From NCBI GenBank assembly GCA_037444685.1, contig JBBILX010000006.1, positions 1-64,000 of the forward strand: a stretch of 64,000 nt of DNA, given 5' to 3'. The stretch comes from UBA964 sp037444685. Its GTDB lineage: Bacteria > Pseudomonadota > Gammaproteobacteria > Steroidobacterales > Steroidobacteraceae. A model generated the notes under the pieces. The model made no database searches, was not told where the DNA came from, and worked only from the letters and a program-made list of their open reading frames with translations. This document shows, in pieces, positions 9,495-17,559 of this stretch. Positions within the stretch are counted from its first letter, which is position 1, and the number at the start of each line of letters is the position of its first letter. The position numbers and the translations under genes were made by a program.

Positions 9495-11797
9495 GCCTCG
9501 TGCTCGACCTGTCGGCGACTCCTAGGTACGGCTCGGACTCGCCCAAGCCAGAGGGAACGCTCTTCGAGTGGCTGGTCGCGTACTTCTCGGTGTACGACGC
9601 GTTCGAGTCCGGGTTGGTGAAGGTCGCGCGGCTACCGGACCCGGACGAGCACGGGAAGGTGTACCTCGAACTCTGGGATTTGGTTAAGGGCGCGACGACC
9701 AAGGAAGAGTACCTGCGCGCCTGCAAGGGCGCAATCGCGAGCATCTACTCGTCATGAAAGAAGGACTACGACGAGTGGGCAAGCTCGCTCGAATTCGCGC
9801 GCGGGCCCGCCCCTGTGCTGCTCTGCGTGACGAGCGACGCGACCCGCGCCGGCTGGTTGTTCGAGCACCTCACGCGCGAGTACGAACTGCTGCGCAACTC
9901 GGACGACGAGGACGGCCCGCGCTGGGTCACGATTTCGATCGACTCTAAGGTGTTCGACGCCGACAAGGGTAACGAGGCGGTGCTGCGCGAGATGGTGAAC
10001 ACCGTCGGCTCGAAGGGCAAGCCCGGCGAACATGTGCGCTGCATCGTGAGCGTGAACATGCTGTCCGAGGGCTGGGACGTGAATAGCGCGACGCACATCC
10101 TCGATCTCCGCGCCTTCGGCTCGCCGCTCCTCACCGAGCAGATCATCGGCCGCGGGTTGCGCCGCACGAATTACGACGTGCTCAACCAGCCGCTCGAGGA
10201 GCGGCCCGAAGGAAGCGAGGAAACGGTTGACGCCTTCGGCATCCCCTTCGTTGGCTTCCCAGGCGAGAAGCGCAAGCGCCCGAGATCCGGCGAGTGGGGT
10301 CAGAAGCCGGTCTGGATCGAGCCCGAACCAAAGAAGGCGAAGCACCGCGTGCAGGTGCCCAACGTGCGGTCCTGGGCGGTCGGGGTGACCGAGTCGCTGG
10401 CGGATCTTATACGCATCGAAGACCTGCCGCAGATTCGGCTCGACCCGAGGCAGACGCCGCACAACGTCCACGTGCGGCCGGTGGTTGGTGACGCGCCCGA
10501 GGCTGTCATGACGCTGGAGGAAGTGCGCCGCGAGTGGCCGGTCCTTCGCACCGCTTTTCTGGTGGCGGAGGAGTTGTATCAGGGGACGAACCCAGGATCG
10601 GCCGGCGAGCTCGGCACCAGTCCGACGTTTGACGAGCTGCTCGACGTCTCGCGCCGCTTTCTCGATTCGCGGATCGTGCCGCTGGAAGTCGGGGGTCTCG
10701 AGAGCGACGTGCGCGACGTAGGCATCTACTACTGGCGGCGACAGGCGCTCGATGCACTGGACACGGCGATTCGCGGCGCGGGCGCAGCCGGCGTCGAGGC
10801 CGTGCCGATCCTCGGCAATCCCGAGTGGCTCGACTCGGCGAGCCTGCGGCGCTTTCAGTGGACCGGCATCACTGCCGACGGCAATCGCTGCCACACGAAC
10901 AAGGTGCCGTGCCACACGGACCTCGAGAATCGCTTTGCCGACTTCCTCGACCGTGCGGACGACGTCGTCAAGTACTTCAAGAAAGTGCGACTCGGGTTCT
11001 CGGTGATCTACTACGAGAGCAACCGTCCGCGTCAGTACTACCCGGACTTCATTATCGCCGCGCGCGATCGCGACGGCCGCGAGGTGATGTGGCTCGCGGA
11101 GACGAAGGGCGAGATACGCCCTAACACCGCGCTCAAGGGCGAGGCGGCGCGACTCTGGTGCGAGAAGATGAGCGGCACCAAGTACGGGCAGTGGCGATAC
11201 CTGTTTTCCCAGCAGCGCAAGGTGGATAGCGCGCTGGCTTCGGGCGTGCGCTCGCTCTCAGAGCTTGAACACGCATTGGAGCCTGCTCGCCCCGCGCAGC
11301 GGCCTCGCGTGATCTCGCTCGAGGACGAGCGCGTCAAGCGCGAAGCAATCAAGACCCTTCTGCCGCTGTACAGCCTAAAAGCGGCTGCTGGCGACTTCGG
11401 CAACGGCGAAGCGGTCGAGCCGGAGGGGTGGATCGAGGCCGATGGCGTTGGCCGGCTCGACGAGAAGATGTTCGCCTGCCGGGCTGTGGGCCGCTCCATG
11501 GAGCCAACGATCCGCAACGGCGATTACCTCGTTTTCCGCGCAAAGCCTGCGGGCACGCGGCAAGGCAAGATCGTGCTCGCTCAGTATCGGGGCCCTCCGG
11601 ACCCCGACACCGGGGGTTCGTTCACCGTGAAGCGCTACTCGTCCGAGAAAGACGCCCACGACGAGGGTTGCTGGCGGCACGCCAGGGTAACGCTCGCGCC
11701 GACGAACCCAGAATACTTACCGATCGTTCTTTCCGCGCGCGACGCGGAGTCCGTGCAGATCGTTGCCGAATTCGTGGCTGCATTGCGCGGCGCGTGA
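9467..11797 (+). pseudogene. SF2 restriction helicase-nuclease with C-terminal S24 peptidase-like domain, broken
   Basis: This is the rear portion of a large restriction-type enzyme. It begins abruptly at the DLSATPRYGS motif, so Walker A and the DEAD-type motif are gone. An in-frame TGA at 9755-9757 lies where Trp would fit (IYSS-stop-KKDYDEW). After it come helicase motifs V and VI (SVNMLSEGWDV, QIIGRGLRR), a PD-(D/E)XK nuclease core (YYPDFII then LAETKGE, about 11037-11110) and a C-terminal LexA/UmuD S24-like domain with the Ser motif GRSMEPTIRNGDYLVF and the Lys motif FTVKRY. The frame is otherwise open to TGA 11797. Loss of the ATPase front makes it nonfunctional as a helicase, though the nuclease-peptidase part could still be expressed. 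Confidence 0.8.
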
Positions 11798-12200
11798 TGC
11801 TATGGCAATGACACAGTGGCGGCCATGCATTTGGGCCGTGAATGTCGCGGGGCGCGGCAGAGTCAGAGATGCTGTAATGCTCTTGCATTTTGGCCGACGC
11901 TGAAGAATACCGTCGACGCCGCCTTGATCTCGCAAATCTGGAGCGACACTTCATGATTGCAACGATGATGAATGGTCGTGCGCGGCGCACGTTGACTGAT
12001 CCATGGATCGAGAGCCCGGCCGTGGCTCCGCCGGGCCTGTGACGTCGGTTAAGCCACGTTCCCGCTCCACGTCGGAGTACTGCCTCCCGCGGTCTTGCTC
12101 ATTCACGACCCCACCGCGTCGAATTCGGCCTGCACGTCACGCGGCTTCCCGGATCGCACGACTCCCCCTCGCCCGCCACACTGCGCATAGACTTCGTCAC
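11798..12200. other. Gene-poor stretch between the island and the chromosome backbone
   Basis: No convincing gene is visible. A short open stretch reading ADAEEYRRRRLDLANLERHF begins near 11890 and ends at TGA 12040-12042. It is low-confidence and could be a small or relic protein. A 7-bp stem with a 9-base loop, GCCCGGC (12014-12020) and GCCGGGC (12030-12036), lies near that end but has no T-run. This is the junction between the AT-richer island and the high-GC backbone. Confidence 0.4.
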
Positions 12201-12959
12201 ATGATCGTCAAGTCGCTCGCCGCGCTGGCGCTCGCGTATGCCGGACTCTGCGCCTGTTTGTTCGTGCTGCAGCGCTCGATGATTTATTTCCCGACGCCAC
12301 CCTCGCCGGGAGGGCCGGCGCAGCGCGTCGCGCTCGCGGTCGATGGTGCGACGCTGCAGTACTGGCTGGTGCCTCGCGGCGGCCGCGGCGCGCTGATCTA
12401 CTTCGGCGGCAACGCCGAGGACACGGGCGCGAGTGTCACGGAGTTCGCAACGGCGATCGACGATCGGACGCTCGTGTTCGCGCAGTACCGCGGCTACGGC
12501 GGCAGCACGGGCTCGCCGAGCGAGTCGGCGCTGATCGCGGACGCCGTTGCGCTCTTCGATCACCTTGCGCGCGATCACGACGACATCGCGGTCGTGGGCC
12601 GCAGCCTTGGCAGCGGCGTCGCGGTGCAGCTCGCCGCATCGCGGCCGGTTCGCTCGCTGGTGCTCGTGACGCCGTTCGACAGCCTCGTCGCGGTCGGTCA
12701 GGCGGCGCTGCCGTGGCTGCCGGTGTCGCTGCTCGCGCGCGACCGCTATGAGTCGACGCGCTTTGCACCGGCGGTGTCGGCCCGCACGCTGCTGCTCGTC
12801 GCCGACGACGACAGGGTCGTCCCGCCGCGGCATGCCGAGGCGCTTTTCGCCGCGTTCCCGGCCAGCCGCGCGGAACTCGTGCGCGTGACCGGCGCGGGTC
12901 ACAACGACATCCAGCTCTGGCCACAGTACTACCGGCGGATCGCCGAGTTCGTCCAGTGA
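12201..12959 (+). CDS. Membrane-anchored alpha/beta hydrolase
   Basis: This 252-residue protein has an N-terminal hydrophobic segment (about 1-22) and then the PTPP segment common in BEM46/ABHD13-like serine hydrolases. The nucleophile elbow is GRSLGSG, the acid lies in ADDDRVV and the His in GAGHND, so the Ser-Asp-His triad is complete. The oxyanion-side motif FAQYRGYGGS is also present. The likely location is the inner membrane with a periplasmic catalytic domain. The natural substrate is unknown. ATG 12201 was chosen because the signal segment begins there and the upstream in-frame extension is unlike protein. Confidence 0.8.
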   Translation: MIVKSLAALALAYAGLCACLFVLQRSMIYFPTPPSPGGPAQRVALAVDGATLQYWLVPRGGRGALIYFGGNAEDTGASVTEFATAIDDRTLVFAQYRGYGGSTGSPSESALIADAVALFDHLARDHDDIAVVGRSLGSGVAVQLAASRPVRSLVLVTPFDSLVAVGQAALPWLPVSLLARDRYESTRFAPAVSARTLLLVADDDRVVPPRHAEALFAAFPASRAELVRVTGAGHNDIQLWPQYYRRIAEFVQ

Positions 12960-13118
12960 AGGTGTGCGGGCCGGCTCGAGCCATGTGCCGTCGGGGCGAG
13001 CCTCTCGCTGGCAACCGGGGTTCTGGACAGCTTTTGGGGTCAATGGGCCAGATTCAGGGCGGGCGCTGGCAGTGCGCGCGGTGCGAGCATGTGCGACGTC
13101 TGTCCGGATACGCCGTGC

Positions 13119-13502
13119 ATGAACACCACGCTTGCGATCTACGAGGCCCTGATTCAGGCTAATGTCCCGCCACTGGCTGCGCGCCGCGCTGCTGAGGCCC
13201 TGGAAGCGGACATGCTGACGCATCTGGTCACCAAGCAGGATCTGGCACACCTCGAGCAGCGCTTCAGCGCGCGCTTCGATGCACTTGACGAACGCCTCGG
13301 TCAGCGGATTGATGCTCTCGACGAGCGGCTGAGTCAGCGCATCGACGCCTTGGATGGGAGCGTCGCCGCGAGCTTGGCCGCCAGCCAGACGCACTACGAC
13401 CTGAAGCTCCAGAACCTCGAGTCGCGGCTCGTGATCAAGCTCGGCGCGCTGCTGACGGTGCTCCTCAGTGCGGCGAGCGCCTTACAGGTGCTGCTGCGCT
13501 GA
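13119..13502 (+). CDS. Coiled-coil membrane-tail protein, DUF1640-like
   Basis: This 127-residue protein starts MNTTLAIYEALIQANVPP and continues through KQDLAHLEQRF. It has heptad-rich repeats (ARFDALDERLGQRIDALDERL) forming a long coiled coil and a C-terminal hydrophobic helix (LGALLTVLLSAASALQVLL). That architecture matches DUF1640/CCDC90-type proteins, often found near toxin-antitoxin or phage loci and of unknown role. An in-frame upstream ATG at 13089 is possible. A decayed second copy lies at 13835-14131, with the zinc-finger gene between the two. Confidence 0.65.
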   Translation: MNTTLAIYEALIQANVPPLAARRAAEALEADMLTHLVTKQDLAHLEQRFSARFDALDERLGQRIDALDERLSQRIDALDGSVAASLAASQTHYDLKLQNLESRLVIKLGALLTVLLSAASALQVLLR

Positions 13503-13517
13503 GCGCAGGCGCGGCGC

Positions 13518-13784
13518 CTAGCGCAGCTGACTGTCCTTGGAACCGCGCCGGTTGTAACCCGAGAAAGCCGTCGCTCCCAGGTCGGCGGCCTCCTGGCAGG
13601 GCACGCAGAGGCGCACACCGGGAAGCGCACGGCGACGTGCCTCGGGAATTGGCGCATTGCACTCCTCACAGTGCATACGCGACGGACCGGCACCGAGGCG
13701 GCTCTGCGCGCGGCGAATGCCGTCCGCGACGGTCGCGTCGATCTGTTCCTGCACGGCGCCATCGCCGGCCCAGCCATTGGCCAT
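13518..13784 (-). CDS. DksA/TraR-family zinc-finger protein, YbiI-like
   Basis: This 88-residue protein is close, from memory, to Escherichia coli YbiI over its whole length. It has MANGWAGDGAVQEQID at the start, a C4 zinc finger (CEEC and CVPC), PEARRRALPGVRLC, and the ending GYNRRGSKDSQLR. Short DksA/TraR proteins of this type bind a zinc ion and may contact RNA polymerase. The lack of the long coiled coil of DksA fits the small subfamily. It ends with TAG at its canonical C-terminus, which shows that TAG terminates translation in this organism. Its neighbours on both sides are copies of a coiled-coil gene on the other strand. Confidence 0.85.
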   Translation of the reverse strand: MANGWAGDGAVQEQIDATVADGIRRAQSRLGAGPSRMHCEECNAPIPEARRRALPGVRLCVPCQEAADLGATAFSGYNRRGSKDSQLR

Positions 13785-13834
13785 CGCGGGAACCCCAGAT
13801 CGAATGGTGGCAATCTGGCCTGCGGCGCTTGGGA

Positions 13835-14131
13835 ATGCAAGCGACGCAGCCGACGCTTGCGATTCACGAAGCCCTGATCCAGGCTAAGGTCCCGCCGCTG
13901 GCCGCGCGGCGCGTTGCCTAGGTCCTCGAGGCGCGCCCCGGCCGATTTGAGCGTGCCGCCGACGACCGCTTCGCGACGTCCGATCGCGACGCCTAGTCGC
14001 GGGTCCATGCCGGCGAGATGCGTTGCGATTTCAAACTTTAGACGCTCGAGTCGCGGATCGTCACGAAGCTCGGCGCCTGCAAGGCCTTCCTGTTCGAACT
14101 CAGCGGTGCCGCGCTCGCGCTGCTGCGCTGA
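13835..14131 (+). pseudogene. Decayed second copy of the DUF1640-like coiled-coil gene
   Basis: The start (TLAIHEALIQAKVPPLAARRVA) repeats that of the gene at 13119, with the same DNA word order but scattered changes. A TAG at 13919-13921 replaces the expected Glu codon. The middle coiled-coil section is shortened and frame-shifted. The tail (CGGATCGTCACGAAGCTCGG and the final GCTGCTGCGCTGA) again matches the intact copy. It is therefore a truncated, diverged duplicate rather than a functional gene. Confidence 0.75.
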
Positions 14132-14186
14132 GTGGTCTGCCCGTCTAGATCGGGACTCTTGACGCTCATTCGCTCGCACCAGCGGC

Positions 14187-15179
14187 TCAGCGAGGCGCGA
14201 AGAACTCGAGCAGCGCGCCATCGGGCGTCTGCACCCCGAACAGCACGACCTCTCCATACGGCGCGAGTTCCACGACGGCCGGTTCTCCGAGCAGCCGCGC
14301 GCCGCGCTGCTGGAGCTCCTGCGCACGGGCCCGTGCATCGGCCACGGGCACGCGCAGCGCGAGGATGCCGAGGTTCGGCGGCAAGGCGCGCGCCGCGAAG
14401 TCCTGGCCGCGGAACTCGACCCACTCGACGAGTTCGACCTGGCCATAGGCGAGACTGCCGTCGGCGTGGCGTCCGCCGGCGGCGATGACGACGTTCTTCG
14501 GCGTGCGGCCGACGAAGTTCTCGGGCATGCCGAAGCTGTTGCAGGCGAGACGCGTGACGCCGTCGAACCAGGGCTGCCAGCCGAGCACCTCGCGATAGAA
14601 TGCGCGCGCGGCGGCGATGTCGCGAACGGACTGCTGGCCGTTGAAGGCCATCGCAACGCGCGCATAGCGCGGCGGCGGCGGCTCGGGCTCACGCAGCGTA
14701 TAGAGACCGAAGGCGACGCCGTCCCAGGCGCGCAGCACGACGTTGCGGAGCACGCGGCCTTCGAAATGCATGTCGACGGGATCGTGGTAGACGCTCCAGC
14801 CGAGCGCCTGCGCGGCGCGGAAAGTCGCATCGACATCGCGCGCGTAACAGAGCAGCGAAAAGTATCCGCCGGTATCCCAGTGATTGCCGCCCGAGCGGAT
14901 CTCGACCTGCTCGAGGCCGGCGAGCTGCACGAGACGCACGCTGCGCGGTGGATCGTCGGGCTGCACGAGCACGGCCTCGCGGCCCTGCGCGGTCGGCGGC
15001 AGTCGCCACGCGGCGAGCAGCCGCGGATCGACCGCGCCCTGCACCGCAACGCGCCAGCCGAACAGCGTCGCGAGCGCGGCGCACCAGCGCGACAGCTCAC
15101 GGACGCAGAGCACGGCTTCGTGCCAGCCGCCATGGGCGGGTGGCCTGAAGGGGCTTGCTGCGTTGTGCGACTCGGTCAT
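14187..15179 (-). CDS. Two-domain VOC (glyoxalase/dioxygenase superfamily) protein
   Basis: This 330-residue protein has two vicinal-oxygen-chelate repeats. The first half holds EAVLCVRELSRWCAALATLFGW, and the second holds DIAAARAFYREVLGWQPW and ends TPDGALLEFFAP. These folds bind a divalent metal and act in glyoxalase-, dioxygenase- or epimerase-type reactions, and the substrate cannot be read from sequence. ATG 15179 was chosen because the upstream in-frame extension is Arg/Asp-rich and overlaps the probable promoter region. It is a single gene, divergent from the lipoprotein at 15393. Confidence 0.75.
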   Translation of the reverse strand: MTESHNAASPFRPPAHGGWHEAVLCVRELSRWCAALATLFGWRVAVQGAVDPRLLAAWRLPPTAQGREAVLVQPDDPPRSVRLVQLAGLEQVEIRSGGNHWDTGGYFSLLCYARDVDATFRAAQALGWSVYHDPVDMHFEGRVLRNVVLRAWDGVAFGLYTLREPEPPPPRYARVAMAFNGQQSVRDIAAARAFYREVLGWQPWFDGVTRLACNSFGMPENFVGRTPKNVVIAAGGRHADGSLAYGQVELVEWVEFRGQDFAARALPPNLGILALRVPVADARARAQELQQRGARLLGEPAVVELAPYGEVVLFGVQTPDGALLEFFAPR

Positions 15180-15392
15180 CCACGCAACCTTCCCGAAGTC
15201 AGGCCCCATTCCAACGGGGCCGGCGTCGCGTACCGCCCTCCCGATGTCGCCCGAGTCTCGATCTGCAGTGAGCCGGTGCATCGGGGCCGATCGGGCCAGT
15301 CCGCGTGACCGCGGCGCTCCTATTTAATGGCACTGTTTGCACCGGGCGGTGTGGTGCAATATGGGCACTCCCCCCGGCAAAGGCAACTCGTC

Positions 15393-15944
15393 ATGACTCG
15401 TCCGGTCATCGTCGGTCCCTCTGCGGCGCTCGCCTCGGCTGTCCGTCTGGCGCTGGTCGCCTGTTCTCCCGAGCCGGCGGCCGACAGTTCATCCGCACCG
15501 GCAACCGACACTTCCGGAGCAGGCGAGCGAGCGGAGCGGGGACCCCTCGCAGGCCGCCTCGCCTATCCCTCGGAGCGAACGCCACCGATGACCGTCTACG
15601 TGCTCGGCGACACGGACCACTTTCTGCGCACCACGTGGGATCAGCGGCAATACGAGCTCGAGGTCCCGCCGGGACGGTACGTCGTGTTCGCCATCCCGGA
15701 CGAGCGCGAGGATCCGCTTCTGGTGGGTGCACATACGGAGTATTCGCCGTGTAATGCGCGTGCGCTGCGCGGCGAGGAGCCGGGGCAGCCCTGCACGACC
15801 GGCAATCCACCTGAAGTCACCGTCCGCGCAGGGGAGCGGCCTGACGACGCGAATATCGATGACTGGTACATCACCGAGGAACTGGCCATCAATGTGAACG
15901 CGCTCGCGGCTGGGGCGCGCGAACGGGCTGGGATGGGGCAGTGA
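15393..15944 (+). CDS. Probable lipoprotein of unknown function
   Basis: This 183-residue protein begins with a hydrophobic leader ending in a lipobox-like LVAC, then a Ser/Pro/Ala-rich linker. The rest (TVYVLGDTDHFL, QYELEVPPGRYVVFAIPD) looks like a small beta-sandwich of the kind seen in carboxypeptidase-regulatory or transthyretin-like domains. Several Cys residues (SPCNA, QPCTTG) may form a disulphide. Its stop overlaps the gnd start (TGATG), so the two are probably co-transcribed, though no functional link is evident. Confidence 0.55.
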   Translation: MTRPVIVGPSAALASAVRLALVACSPEPAADSSSAPATDTSGAGERAERGPLAGRLAYPSERTPPMTVYVLGDTDHFLRTTWDQRQYELEVPPGRYVVFAIPDEREDPLLVGAHTEYSPCNARALRGEEPGQPCTTGNPPEVTVRAGERPDDANIDDWYITEELAINVNALAAGARERAGMGQ

Positions 15945-16867
15945 TGCAGTTCGCCATGGTCGGTCTTGGGCGCATGGGCGGCAACATGGTGCGCCGGCTT
16001 GCGCACGCGGGGCATCGCGTCGCGGTGTTTGATCGCCAGCGCGAAGTACGCGACTCGCTCGCCACGGAGTGCGGCGCCCGCGCATGCGAGAGTCTCGAGG
16101 CGCTGGTGGCGGCGACGTGCTCGCCGCGCGTCATCTGGCTGATGCTGCCGGCCGGCGAGCCGAGCGCGCAGGCATTCGCGGTGCTGCTGCGGCGGCTCGA
16201 TGCGGGCGACGTGCTCGTCGACGGCGCGAACGCCTGGTATCGCGACAGCATCGCGCGCGCCGCCGAGGCGGCCGCTCGCGGCGTGGGCTTCGTCGACGCC
16301 GGCGTTTCGGGCGGCGTCTGGGGCCTCGAGAACGGCTATGGTCTGATGGTCGGCGGCGCGGCCGAAGACGTCGCGAAGGTCGAGCCTTACCTGCGGGCGC
16401 TGGCTCCGGCGCCGGACCGTGGCTGGTTGCGCTGCGGGCCGAGCGGTGCGGGTCATTTTACGAAGATGGTTCACAACGGCATCGAGTATGGCCTCATGCA
16501 GGCCTACGCCGAGGGACTCGCGCTGCTGCGGGCAAAACGCGAGCTCGAGCTCGACGTCGCAAAGATCAGCGAGGCCTGGCGCCATGGCACCGTGATCCGC
16601 TCGTGGCTGCTCGACCTGACGGCTGAGTTGCTCGCGCGCGACCCGACACTCGCCGCGACGGCGCCGGTCGTCGCCGATTCGGGCGAGGGGCGCTGGACGG
16701 CGGCCGAGGCGATCGAGCTCGGCGTGCCGACGCCGGTGATGACGCTCGCGCTGATGCAGCGCTTCACGAGTCAGGGCGAGGGCGATTACGCCCACCGCCT
16801 GCTCGCCGAGATGCGGCGCGCGTTCGGCGGTCACGCCGTCACGTCGTCATCTTCGGGCAGTTCCTGA
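15944..16867 (+). CDS. gnd: 6-phosphogluconate dehydrogenase, short decarboxylating type
   Basis: At about 307 residues this is the short form of 6-phosphogluconate dehydrogenase, which converts 6-phosphogluconate to ribulose 5-phosphate with NAD(P)+. The N-terminal Rossmann motif MVGLGRMGGNM and the substrate motifs DAGVSGGVWGLENGYGLMVGG and HFTKMVHNGIEYGLMQ (catalytic Lys and Glu region) are clear. The C-terminal helical part includes DSGEGRWTAAEA. The ATG overlaps the upstream stop, and a GTG at 15941 is an alternative start. Its last 37 bp overlap, convergently, the end of pgl, and together with zwf the oxidative pentose phosphate branch is complete here. Confidence 0.92.
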   Translation: MQFAMVGLGRMGGNMVRRLAHAGHRVAVFDRQREVRDSLATECGARACESLEALVAATCSPRVIWLMLPAGEPSAQAFAVLLRRLDAGDVLVDGANAWYRDSIARAAEAAARGVGFVDAGVSGGVWGLENGYGLMVGGAAEDVAKVEPYLRALAPAPDRGWLRCGPSGAGHFTKMVHNGIEYGLMQAYAEGLALLRAKRELELDVAKISEAWRHGTVIRSWLLDLTAELLARDPTLAATAPVVADSGEGRWTAAEAIELGVPTPVMTLALMQRFTSQGEGDYAHRLLAEMRRAFGGHAVTSSSSGSS

Positions 16868-17559
16868 GCGGCCGCGGCGTCGCAAATCACGGTTGCTTGC
16901 TCGCGTGGCAGCCGCAAGGCGGGCGCCTCGCCGCGCCCCTCCCAGAGTTCGGCGAGACGGTGGCTCTTCGCGGTACCGGTGACGATCCAGAGCAGCGCGC
17001 GGGCGCGTGCGAGGGCGGGTAGCGTCAGCGTGAGACGACGGGTGCCCTCGTGCTCGCGCGAGAGGCCGACGATAGCGTCACGCGCCTCGAGCAGCGGATC
17101 GCCGGGCAGCAACGAGGCCGTGTGCCCATCGACGCCGAGCCCGAGCTGCACGACGTCGGGAGTGTCGAAGCCGAGTTCGCGGAACCGGCGTGCGTGCGAC
17201 TCGATGACGACGCGGCACTGCGCCTCGCTCGCGGCGAGCTGCAGCGCGTCGATGGGCATCTCGAGCAGGTGCGAAGGCAGAAGGGGGCCATCCGCGACGA
17301 GGATCCGCTCGAGCTCGCGCAGATTGCGACGCGGATCGTCGCGCCCGACGAGCCGCTCGTCGACCTGCGTGATCCAGATCTGCTCCCACGGCAGCGACCG
17401 CGCCGCGAAACGCTCGATCGCCGGCCACGGCGTACTGCCGCCGCTGAAGGCGAGCGTGGCGCGGCCGCGGGCCGCGAGCGCCGCGCGCGTGCGCGCTACG
17501 AGCCAGTCCGCCGCGCGCGCGGCGACGTGCCCGGCGTCGCGCTCGACGATCAGGCGCAA
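16831..17559 (-). CDS. pgl: 6-phosphogluconolactonase
   Basis: This protein of about 242 residues hydrolyses 6-phosphogluconolactone in the oxidative pentose phosphate pathway. Family segments are LAFSGGSTPW, WITQVDERLV, NLRELERIL and LGLGVDGHTASLLPG. No ATG or GTG fits upstream of the first conserved segment, so TTG 17559, which overlaps the last codons of zwf, is the best start (CTG 17553 is an alternative). This implies translational coupling to zwf. The 3' end overlaps gnd on the opposite strand. Confidence 0.88.
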   Translation of the reverse strand: MRLIVERDAGHVAARAADWLVARTRAALAARGRATLAFSGGSTPWPAIERFAARSLPWEQIWITQVDERLVGRDDPRRNLRELERILVADGPLLPSHLLEMPIDALQLAASEAQCRVVIESHARRFRELGFDTPDVVQLGLGVDGHTASLLPGDPLLEARDAIVGLSREHEGTRRLTLTLPALARARALLWIVTGTAKSHRLAELWEGRGEAPALRLPREQATVICDAAAAQELPEDDDVTA

